A DNA stretch of 5,606 bases from positions 1-5,606 of the forward strand of contig JARXAV010000117.1 of the NCBI GenBank assembly GCA_029865665.1, given 5' to 3'. This document shows, piece by piece, positions 1 to 5,606 of the stretch. The position numbers were made by a program, and so were the translations under genes. Every line of letters begins with the position of its first letter. Within the stretch, counting starts at the first letter, position 1. Origin of the DNA: Flectobacillus sp. (lineage in GTDB: Bacteria; Bacteroidota; Bacteroidia; Cytophagales; Spirosomataceae). Under the pieces are notes generated by a model. It was given only the letters and a program-made list of their open reading frames with translations, made no database searches and had not been told where the DNA came from.

Positions 1-1291
1 TTGCAACTCTCGCTCCCTGACTTTCATTTTTTGTTTTAACCCGAACTACATAAATCCCTTGCTGAAAGGTAGAAGCAACAATAGTTAAATAACCGCTGGA
101 TTGATTAGCGTAGTTTTGCCCGTAGACTTTATTACCTCGCATGTCATACAAGGTGACTTCTAAATCTTGAGTACCCGTAAAACTAGCTTTTAAGGTAATA
201 GTATTATTTTGAATAGGATTACCCAACACACTTAGTATAAGATTTGGAGTATCTTCAATTTTGGTTAAACTACTCAGCAGTGCTTTTCGTTTGGCACTCA
301 AAGACAGAACAGCCCTCGTTCTAGCTTTCTGATTCGCCGTAAAAAGGTTCATACACTTATCTGGTGAGTAATCCATGTAGTTTTCAATCTGATTTTTTGT
401 ACTTACTCCAAGACAATTAGATGTTAGGTCGGTACAAACATTTTTGTCGGATAAATTTAGTTTCTCGATTGGAGGCGTGTCGTCGCAATAGTCTGTCCCA
501 CATGTTATGTCACCATTTGTGTGTAATAATCCCAACCAATGTCCAATTTCATGTGTGGTGGATCTCCCTAACGCATACAGAGGCTTAGATATACCACAGC
601 AAGTTCCAAAAGAAGCATAGTTCACGATTACTCCATCAAAATCTTTCAATCCAGCTATATCAGAGTTACTGCCTACTAATCCTTCAACTTTACTATCATA
701 GGGTAAACTCGAATAACCTAAATATTCTCCCGCTACAGGAACCACAAAAATATTTAAATAGCGGTCTGTATCCCAAGCTGCTAATTTAGCAAGTGTAACT
801 CTATCCTCGTGCGAATCTATATTCCAACCTGCTTTTGAATTATATTGGCGAGTTATCCCCGTAGAAGAATTACCATTGGGGTCCGTGTTTGCCAGATAAA
901 ACTCAATGTCCATATCCACTCCTATTGGATTAGTATTATAACCATTTGTTCCTACTTTCCTGCGATAGTCCTCATTTAGTACTCTTATCTGAGAATTAAT
1001 TTGCTCAACCGAAATATTGGGATTATTCGTTCCACCGATCGCATTACTAGCAGTATTGTGAATAACATGTACCACTACAGGAATACGAATTAATTCATCG
1101 GCAGCAACTCGTGCTTCAGAAGGGCCATTCTCCTCTAGAAAAGAGCGAACCTGAGATTCAAATACACTTTTTTGTCTAACATAGTCCAAATTTTGAGAGA
1201 GAATTTCTTCCCGTTTTGCTACCGCACAACGTTCTTGTGCAAAAGGTGAAAGAGCAAAACAGCAAAAAAGAAAGGAAAGTAGTTTTTTCAT
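1..1291 (-). CDS. Secreted pappalysin-like M43 zinc metalloprotease with T9SS sorting domain (3' end cut by window edge)
   Basis: Translating the minus strand from the ATG at 1291-1289 gives 430 open codons to the window edge; probably only a few C-terminal residues are missing. Residues 1-18 (MKKLLSFLFCCFALSPFA) form a signal peptide with likely cleavage before Gln19. A propeptide-like stretch leads into IPVVVHVIH (70-78), the usual entry to the M43 catalytic domain. The zinc site HEIGHWLGLLH (247-257) is complete: His247, His251 and His257 as ligands and Glu248 as general base. The Met-turn is NYMDYSPDKCMNLFT, with Met306. Cys231/232, Cys264 and Cys269 (CGTDYCDDTP) match the disulfide-rich pattern of pappalysin/ulilysin-type enzymes. 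From about residue 350 an Ig-like type A T9SS C-terminal domain follows (GNPI, VTLYDMRGNKVY, GIYVVRVKT). Expected role: an exported or surface-attached endopeptidase; the substrate is unknown. An in-frame stop at 1316-1318 rules out a longer start. Confidence 0.93.
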   Translation of the reverse strand, partial: MKKLLSFLFCCFALSPFAQERCAVAKREEILSQNLDYVRQKSVFESQVRSFLEENGPSEARVAADELIRIPVVVHVIHNTASNAIGGTNNPNISVEQINSQIRVLNEDYRRKVGTNGYNTNPIGVDMDIEFYLANTDPNGNSSTGITRQYNSKAGWNIDSHEDRVTLAKLAAWDTDRYLNIFVVPVAGEYLGYSSLPYDSKVEGLVGSNSDIAGLKDFDGVIVNYASFGTCCGISKPLYALGRSTTHEIGHWLGLLHTNGDITCGTDYCDDTPPIEKLNLSDKNVCTDLTSNCLGVSTKNQIENYMDYSPDKCMNLFTANQKARTRAVLSLSAKRKALLSSLTKIEDTPNLILSVLGNPIQNNTITLKASFTGTQDLEVTLYDMRGNKVYGQNYANQSSGYLTIVASTFQQGIYVVRVKTKNESQGARVA

Positions 1292-1305
1292 GTCACATTT
1301 AGGGT

Positions 1306-1331
1306 AAAAAGGCAGCTATTTAAGCTGCCTT
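1306..1331 (-). terminator. Hairpin plus short T-tract downstream of phoH, in the protease leader
   Basis: On the minus strand AAGGCAGCT (1331-1323) and AGCTGCCTT (1317-1309) form a perfect 9-bp stem around a 5-base loop. The T-run ending at 1306 gives five T's, two of them in the stem. It starts 57 bases after the phoH stop codon, which suits an intrinsic terminator for phoH. It ends 14 bases before the protease ATG, leaving no room for a promoter between them. It may therefore also lie in the protease 5' leader as an attenuator. The T-tract is short, so termination may be partial. Confidence 0.7.
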
Positions 1332-1388
1332 CCATCAATTAATTATTAGTTCTAAAGACCCTTTTTTTATCTAAAAGGTTGCATGAAC

Positions 1389-2396
1389 TTATCTTTTTCT
1401 ATAATTAGAATTACTTTCAGTATCTTTTGTGAGTTCTTTCTCCGCATCCATTTTATCATAAGCCATGATAATTTCACGAACTAAACGGTGACGAACCACA
1501 TCTTTTCCATCCAGTTCGATGAAGGTAATTCCTTTAATACCTGTCAGAATCTTAGAAGCCTCCACTAAACCCGATTTCATTTTGGTTGGTAAATCAATCT
1601 GCGATTTATCTCCTGTAATAATTACTTTCGAATTAATCCCCATACGAGTCAAGAACATTTTCATCTGCATAGGTGTCGTATTTTGTGCTTCATCCAACAA
1701 AACGAAGGCATTATTGAGCGTTCTACCACGCATATACGCCAAAGGAGCAATTTCGATTACCCTGCTTTCAATTAAAAACTTTAGTTTTTCGGGTTGAATC
1801 ATATCGTCCAACGCATCGTAAATCGGGCGAAGATATGGGTCAATCTTTTCCTTTAAATCACCTGGCAAGAAACCTAAATTCTCACCTGCTTCTACGGCAG
1901 GACGAGTGATAATTATTTTTTTAACTTCTTTATTTTTAAGCGCTTTTACAGCAAGTGCCACTGCGGTATAGGTTTTCCCTGTCCCTGCTGGCCCAATCGC
2001 AAAAATAATATCATTCTTAGCGGCTGCCTCAACCAATTTCTTTTGATTGGGCGTTTTAACTCGAATAACAACTCCTTTCGTACCATATAAAAGCACATCC
2101 TCCTCCTCTTTCACATGCACGGGAGTTTCCTCTTCTGGAGCTTCCGATGGATGAATGTAACCTTCGATTAAATCCTTATTGAGTTTGCCATATTTCTTAA
2201 AATGCGTTAATAAGGACTCGATAATCTCGCCCATTTTAACCATATCAGAAATCGAACCTCTCAGAATAATTTCGTTTCCTCTTGAAACAATTTTACTTTG
2301 TGGAAATGCCGCAGCAATTTCGTTAATAGTGACATTATCTACTCCTAAGAAGCTCAGTAAATCTACGTCTTCTAAGGTAATTATTTTTTCGGTCAA
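1389..2396 (-). CDS. phoH: PhoH family ATPase (PhoH-like protein)
   Basis: A 335-residue cytoplasmic protein of normal length for the chromosomal PhoH/PhoL group. Residues 1-80 form the KH-like N-terminal region typical of Bacteroidota members (ITLEDVDLLSFLGVDN, AAAFPQSKIVSRGNEI). An acidic linker follows at about 85-100 (SEAPEEETPVHVKEEED). The P-loop ATPase domain carries Walker A GPAGTGKT (135-142), the family signature RPAVEAGENLGFLPGD (165-180), Walker B FVLLDEAQN (231-239) and TGDKSQIDLP (261-270). The family is linked to RNA metabolism and stress or phosphate responses, but its precise function here cannot be read from sequence. The start codon is TTG (2396-2394); upstream in frame are only GAT, AAA, TAT, ATT, ACA and AAA before a TAA at 2417-2415, so no ATG or GTG start is available. 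There is no Shine-Dalgarno, as usual in Bacteroidota. The gene is divergent from dnaB and has its own downstream hairpin. Confidence 0.96.
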   Translation of the reverse strand: MTEKIITLEDVDLLSFLGVDNVTINEIAAAFPQSKIVSRGNEIILRGSISDMVKMGEIIESLLTHFKKYGKLNKDLIEGYIHPSEAPEEETPVHVKEEEDVLLYGTKGVVIRVKTPNQKKLVEAAAKNDIIFAIGPAGTGKTYTAVALAVKALKNKEVKKIIITRPAVEAGENLGFLPGDLKEKIDPYLRPIYDALDDMIQPEKLKFLIESRVIEIAPLAYMRGRTLNNAFVLLDEAQNTTPMQMKMFLTRMGINSKVIITGDKSQIDLPTKMKSGLVEASKILTGIKGITFIELDGKDVVRHRLVREIIMAYDKMDAEKELTKDTESNSNYRKR

Positions 2397-2637
2397 ATCT
2401 TTATAAATTGTTTTTTAGTGAATGATGTAACAACGACTACTAAACTAACAAAAAAAATGCTTTTTTGTGTATGATTATTCAAGATAAAAAAAAACATTAT
2501 TTTTACGTATTGATAGTCAGTATTTTAAATAAAAAAACTACTTCCTTTTTATAAATCAACATTTTATTCAACAATTAATGCGTTTAATTTAGTTTACAAG
2601 ACATTTATAATTACCTCCGATAAGTTGTTTCAATTTA

Positions 2638-2670
2638 TTGCTATATTGACTACAATATTGCTTAACTTTG
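2638..2670 (+). promoter_or_regulatory. Candidate Bacteroidota-type dnaB promoter (TTG-N22-TAACTTTG)
   Basis: TAACTTTG at 2663-2670 matches the Bacteroidota -7 consensus TAnnTTTG at every fixed position. A TTG at 2638-2640 lies 22 bases upstream, within the spacing reported for flavobacterial-type promoters (roughly 17-23). It points toward dnaB and would give a leader of about 160 bases. The match is short and was found by eye, so this is a candidate, not a mapped promoter. Confidence 0.5.
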
Positions 2671-2676
2671 CTGTCC

Positions 2677-2704
2677 TTTGCCCCTTAATGTAAGGCTAAA
2701 TTTG
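2677..2704 (+). promoter_or_regulatory. Second candidate -7 box (TAAATTTG) upstream of dnaB
   Basis: TAAATTTG at 2697-2704 also fits TAnnTTTG perfectly. The nearest upstream element is TTTG at 2677-2680, giving a 16-base spacer that is slightly short. The box is weaker than the one at 2638-2670 because of this spacing and because the surrounding DNA is AT-rich. It could be a tandem dnaB promoter or a chance match. Confidence 0.3.
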
Positions 2705-2837
2705 AGTTTTAAAAACCTCGTTTGTTTCCTAGCTTATTGGAGTCTTCAAAGGCATTTACTAGTTATTACTCGTCAATAAACGCCAATATTTCTACGAAAA
2801 TTTGGTTAATCAACTGACAATCATTCAAATAAATCAG

Positions 2838-5492
2838 ATGGAACAGAATAATACCAATAGTTATAAAAAGCCAACAACTTTTGCAGGAGGACGTATTGCT
2901 TCTCAAAATCGTTGGCTTGATACAGGTTTAGGAAAAGTACCGCCTCAAGCCTTAGACTTGGAAGAGGCTGTTTTAGGGGCGTTGATGATTGAAAAAGACG
3001 CTCTGACCACTGTCGTTGATATTTTGAAAGCTGATTCTTTTTATAAAGAAGCTCACCAACGTATTTATGGTGCTATTACAACACTGTTTGCAAGTTCAGA
3101 ACCCATCGATTTATTAACCGTTCAGAATCAATTGCGTTCTACGGGAGAATTAGAAATCGCTGGAGGAATATCCTATTTAGCTGAATTAACACAACGTGTC
3201 AACTCGGCTGCCAATATTGAATTTCACGCACGTATTGTTGTTGAACATTCCTTAAAACGCCAATTAATCACTGTTTCTTCTGAGATTCAGAAAATGGCTT
3301 ATGAGGATACTACTGACGTTTTCCAATTATTAGATAAAGTTGAACAGGAGTTATTCCGTATTTCGGAAGCAAATATTCGTAAGAACTATGCCGATATGTC
3401 GTCTATTATGCGAACGGCTCTCTTAGAATTAGAAGCGAAGAAAAATCAAAAAGATGGTTTAACGGGCGTTCCAACTGGATTTAGTGCCTTAGACAGAGTA
3501 ACTTCTGGTTTCCAAAAAACCGAATTAATCATTATTGCCGCTAGACCCGGGATGGGGAAATGCCTTGGGAAAGGCACAAAAGTGTTGATGTTTGATGGTA
3601 GCCTGAAAAAGGTAGAGGACATTGTAACTGGAGAATTGTTGATGGGAGATGATTCTACTCCTAGAAGAGTAAAATCTATTGCTCGTGGACAAGAACGAAT
3701 GTATTGGATTCGTCAAAATAAAGGTATGGACTACCGTGTGAATGAAAGCCATATTCTTTCCTTGAAACGTAGCCGTAATGAAGGTAATCATCAGCACGGA
3801 GATGTTCTCAATATCACTGTAAAAGATTACCTAACAAAATCTGACAAGTTTAAATCGAACTATAAAGGCTACAAAGTAGCTGTAGAATTTGAAGAGCAAC
3901 AGCTATCAATTGAGCCTTATTTCTTAGGACTTTGGCTAGGTGATGGACACGCCTATTCATCTCGTATTACCAATGTAGATGAGGAAATTATTTCTTACCT
4001 TTCTGATTACGCTGATAACTTAAACCAACAAGTGTCCGTCTATCAACAAAAAGGTAAAACGACAAATTATGCTATCACAAAGGGGTATAAAAGTAAAAGT
4101 GGGTTCTCTATCAGCAGTGAACTAAGAAAACACAACTTACTGCAAAACAAGCACATACCTCAAAATTTCCTGATTAATTCGATAGAAAATCGTTTGCAAC
4201 TATTAGCAGGATTACTTGATAGCGATGGTCACTATTTAATCGACTCTAATGGATATGAAATTACTCAAAAGAGCTTAGAACTTGCTCAACAAATCAAGTT
4301 CTTATGCGATTCGCTTGGTTTTAGAACATCCCTTACTGCTAAAAAAGCAAGCATTGCTTCAAGAGGATTTGAATCTGAGGTATATCGTGTCCGAATTTAT
4401 GGAGATGTTGATAAAATACCTGTTCGAATAGCTCGTAAAAAAGCAAAAGCATGGGCGAGCCCTGTTGACTGGCGAATGACTGGCATTACCGTTGAATACG
4501 ACAAAGTTGATGACTATTACGGCTTTGAAATTGATGGAAACCGTCTGTTTTTGTTAGAAGACATGACCGTAACGCACAATACGGCCCTTATTCTTTCTGC
4601 TTGTAGAAATGCGGCGGTTGACTTCGGACAAGCCGTGGCGGTGTTCTCACTAGAGATGTCTTCGGTTCAGTTGGTCAATCGTTTGATTTCGGCTGAGGCG
4701 GAATTAGAATCAGAAAAGTTAAGAAAAGGAAATCTTGCCCCACACGAATGGGCTCAGTTACACGCCAAAATCGGTCGTTTAACCAATGCTCCTATCTTTA
4801 TTGACGATACCCCTGCCCTTTCAATTTTGGAATTACGTGCCAAAGCTCGACGTTTGAAAGCTCAACACGATATTCAAATGATTGTGATTGACTACTTACA
4901 GTTAATGTCAGGCGATTCTGGTGGTAAAGGAACAGGAAACCGTGAACAAGAAATTGCGAATATTTCACGTTCCTTAAAACAATTAGCGAAGGAATTAGAC
5001 GTTCCCGTAATTGCCTTATCGCAGTTGAGTCGTGCCGTAGAAACTCGTGGAGGAGACAAACGTCCACAATTATCCGATCTACGTGAATCTGGGTCAATTG
5101 AACAAGATGCCGATATGGTAATGTTCATTTACCGTCCTGAATATTACGGCATTACACAAGATGAAAGTGGTAATTCAGTAGCAGGAATTGGAGAACTTAT
5201 TATCGCTAAAAACCGTGCTGGTTCGTTAGATACCGTACAATTACGCTTTATTGGTAAGTTTACGAAATACTGTGATGTTGATTCTGGTGACTATTCGAGT
5301 TTTAGCAATAATGGAGGCGAATCACTCCAATCGTTCTCGGCCATTCCAGACCCAATAGCAGGGTTTGAAGGCGGAGCAAGAACCTTTGGAAGTAGAATAA
5401 ACTCCTCTTCGAATATGCCTGAAAACAATAATGGAGGAAATACTCCTCCAAGTTTTGGAAGTACCCCACCTAATCAGGATGTACCATTTTAA
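2838..5492 (+). CDS. dnaB: Replicative DNA helicase DnaB, intein-containing precursor
   Basis: DnaB is the hexameric 5'-3' helicase that opens the replication fork and works with DnaG primase. The precursor has 884 residues from the ATG at 2838; removing the 340-residue intein leaves a 544-residue helicase. The N-terminal domain begins at about residue 34 (VPPQALDLEEAVLGALMI) and runs to about 140. The RecA-like domain starts near 206 (LTGVPTGFSALD). Walker A ARPGMGK (235-241) is cut by the intein and resumes with Thr582. Walker B is MIVIDYLQL with Asp685; ISRSLKQLAKELDVPVIALS and LSDLRESGSIEQDAD follow, with the arginine-finger motif KNRAG (791-795). The tail (about 816-884) is rich in Gly, Ser, Asn and Pro and ends QDVPF. 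An in-frame TTG at 2802 would add 12 residues (MVNQLTIIQINQ), but these do not resemble DnaB. Transcription ends at a hairpin just after the stop. Confidence 0.97.
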   Translation: MEQNNTNSYKKPTTFAGGRIASQNRWLDTGLGKVPPQALDLEEAVLGALMIEKDALTTVVDILKADSFYKEAHQRIYGAITTLFASSEPIDLLTVQNQLRSTGELEIAGGISYLAELTQRVNSAANIEFHARIVVEHSLKRQLITVSSEIQKMAYEDTTDVFQLLDKVEQELFRISEANIRKNYADMSSIMRTALLELEAKKNQKDGLTGVPTGFSALDRVTSGFQKTELIIIAARPGMGKCLGKGTKVLMFDGSLKKVEDIVTGELLMGDDSTPRRVKSIARGQERMYWIRQNKGMDYRVNESHILSLKRSRNEGNHQHGDVLNITVKDYLTKSDKFKSNYKGYKVAVEFEEQQLSIEPYFLGLWLGDGHAYSSRITNVDEEIISYLSDYADNLNQQVSVYQQKGKTTNYAITKGYKSKSGFSISSELRKHNLLQNKHIPQNFLINSIENRLQLLAGLLDSDGHYLIDSNGYEITQKSLELAQQIKFLCDSLGFRTSLTAKKASIASRGFESEVYRVRIYGDVDKIPVRIARKKAKAWASPVDWRMTGITVEYDKVDDYYGFEIDGNRLFLLEDMTVTHNTALILSACRNAAVDFGQAVAVFSLEMSSVQLVNRLISAEAELESEKLRKGNLAPHEWAQLHAKIGRLTNAPIFIDDTPALSILELRAKARRLKAQHDIQMIVIDYLQLMSGDSGGKGTGNREQEIANISRSLKQLAKELDVPVIALSQLSRAVETRGGDKRPQLSDLRESGSIEQDADMVMFIYRPEYYGITQDESGNSVAGIGELIIAKNRAGSLDTVQLRFIGKFTKYCDVDSGDYSSFSNNGGESLQSFSAIPDPIAGFEGGARTFGSRINSSSNMPENNNGGNTPPSFGSTPPNQDVPF
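3561..4580 (+). mobile_element. DnaB intein with LAGLIDADG homing endonuclease, inserted in the Walker A P-loop
   Basis: This 340-residue protein-splicing element excises itself and joins the DnaB halves (…ARPGMGK + TALILSACRN…). Numbered from its Cys1 (codon 3561-3563), block A is CLGKGTKVLMFDGS, with GELLMGDDSTPRRV next. Block B is VNESHILSLK, with His64 and Asn61 in place of the common Thr of TxxH. The endonuclease domain has motifs FLGLWLGDG (acidic Asp128) and LLAGLLDSDG (acidic Asp222), so both catalytic acids are present. Block F is DYYGFEIDGNRLFLLED (318-334). Block G, MTVTHN, supplies penultimate His339 and terminal Asn340 (4578-4580), followed by the +1 nucleophile Thr. No stop or frameshift interrupts it, so splicing and homing activity both look intact. 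Its style (LMGDDSTPR, HILSLK, FLL.D.TVTHN) resembles phage-associated inteins as I recall them. A few hand-counted rows hint at slightly lower GC than the flanking helicase. Confidence 0.97.
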
Positions 5493-5493
5493 T

Positions 5494-5530
5494 AAAAAGA
5501 GCGGCGATAAAACAAATCGTCGCTCTTTTT
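5494..5530. terminator. Strong, probably bidirectional intrinsic terminator after dnaB
   Basis: AAAAAGAGCGGCGAT (5494-5508) pairs with ATCGTCGCTCTTTTT (5516-5530) in a 15-bp stem with one G-U wobble and a 7-base AAAACAA loop. The 3' arm ends in five T's followed by ATTTTAT. The stem starts two bases after the dnaB stop codon. The matching A-run on the 5' side supplies a T-tract on the other strand, so it can also end the convergent minus-strand transcript whose likely stop codon is at 5534-5536. Confidence 0.9.
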
Positions 5531-5533
5531 ATT

Positions 5534-5606
5534 TTATCCGAGGGTTGACCCACCGTCAGAATTAAGTCCTGCATTATCAAAACTATTTCCTCCGCCATTT
5601 CCTTGT
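5534..5606 (-). CDS. Probable C-terminal end of a convergent gene, Gly/Asn-rich tail (partial)
   Basis: Read on the minus strand from the right edge, one frame gives 23 residues beginning QGNGGGNSFDNAGLN, ending DGGSTLG, and then TAA at 5536-5534. The stop lies immediately before the shared hairpin terminator, as expected for a gene converging on dnaB. Low-complexity Gly/Asn/Ser tails are common on exported and DNA-binding proteins, and the product cannot be identified from this piece. Another minus-strand frame is also open from the edge, but it reads through the terminator into the dnaB tail and is less plausible. Confidence 0.45.
   Translation of the reverse strand, partial: QGNGGGNSFDNAGLNSDGGSTLG

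Larger units (their letters stand above)
2397..2837. other. AT-rich divergent intergenic region between phoH and dnaB
   Basis: About 440 bases without a convincing gene, separating the divergently transcribed phoH and dnaB. It must hold both promoters. On the plus strand there are two perfect TAnnTTTG boxes (2663-2670 and 2697-2704), annotated separately. For phoH I looked for CAAAnnTA on the plus strand and found no perfect match. An AT-only inverted repeat (ACAAAAAA at 2448-2455 and TTTTTTGT at 2461-2468, loop AATGC) and a small CCTTA/TAAGG palindrome (2683-2695) are present but too weak to assign a role. No DnaA-box cluster, tRNA or riboswitch is recognisable. The last 36 bases (2802-2837) are open in frame with dnaB but are probably untranslated. 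Confidence 0.8.

Noticed and set aside
1354..1380. Weak hairpin (CCTTTT/AAAAGG) just after the phoH stop
   Set aside because: Short AT-rich stem with no T-tract; the GC-containing hairpin at 1309-1331 is the better terminator.
2448..2468. A/T-only inverted repeat with 8-base arms
   Set aside because: Its stem is almost entirely A-T pairs, so it is a weak terminator or operator candidate and is expected by chance in such DNA.
2471..2554. 27-codon open frame (ATG…TAA) in the phoH-dnaB gap
   Set aside because: It is Lys/Phe/Ile-rich, as expected from random AT-rich DNA, with no recognisable motif or supporting signal.
2802..2837. In-frame 12-codon extension of dnaB from a TTG
   Set aside because: The ATG at 2838 is a better start codon, and the 12 extra residues look like translated leader rather than DnaB sequence.
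2397..2837. Possible replication origin next to dnaB
   Set aside because: No TTATCCACA-like DnaA boxes or cluster of repeats is visible, and the AT-richness alone is ordinary for a divergent promoter region.
4798..5097. Antisense open frames across the dnaB C-extein (and similar ones opposite phoH and the intein)
   Set aside because: They lie wholly inside strongly supported genes and show no recognisable domain.
5088..5102. Second known DnaB intein site (RESG/SIEQ, used by the Synechocystis DnaB intein)
   Set aside because: The sequence reads straight through LRESGSIEQDAD with no insertion, so this site is empty.

Overview
The window looks like chromosomal DNA from a low-GC Bacteroidota bacterium, probably of the Cytophagales type. 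The family-level guess is inference from protein style, not from any search. Four things point this way: a secreted protease ending in a type IX secretion (T9SS) sorting domain, the Bacteroidota form of PhoH, a perfect TAnnTTTG promoter element upstream of dnaB, and no Shine-Dalgarno sequence before any start codon.

Layout: (1) 1-1291, minus strand, is a pappalysin-like M43 zinc metalloprotease with signal peptide, catalytic domain and T9SS C-terminal domain; its last few codons run off the left edge. (2) 1292-1388 is a short gap with a terminator-like hairpin on the minus strand, only 14 bases before the protease start codon. (3) 1389-2396, minus strand, is phoH, a PhoH-family ATPase starting with TTG. 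(4) 2397-2837 is an AT-rich divergent intergenic region with candidate dnaB promoters. (5) 2838-5492, plus strand, is dnaB, the replicative helicase, interrupted in frame by a 340-residue intein (3561-4580) that splits the Walker A P-loop between its Lys and Thr. (6) 5494-5530 is a strong 15-bp hairpin terminator. (7) 5534-5606, minus strand, is probably the Gly/Asn-rich 3' end of a convergent gene.

The standout element is the intein. All splicing blocks and both LAGLIDADG motifs of the homing endonuclease look intact, so it should splice and may still be mobile. Because the first C-extein residue is also the P-loop Thr, the unspliced precursor should be unable to bind and hydrolyse ATP normally, so helicase activity should depend on protein splicing. 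PhoH and DnaB are divergently arranged housekeeping genes. The protease is a separate secreted function, and nothing in the sequence links it to the other two. I see no CRISPR array, tRNA, rRNA, insertion sequence or recognisable defence system.
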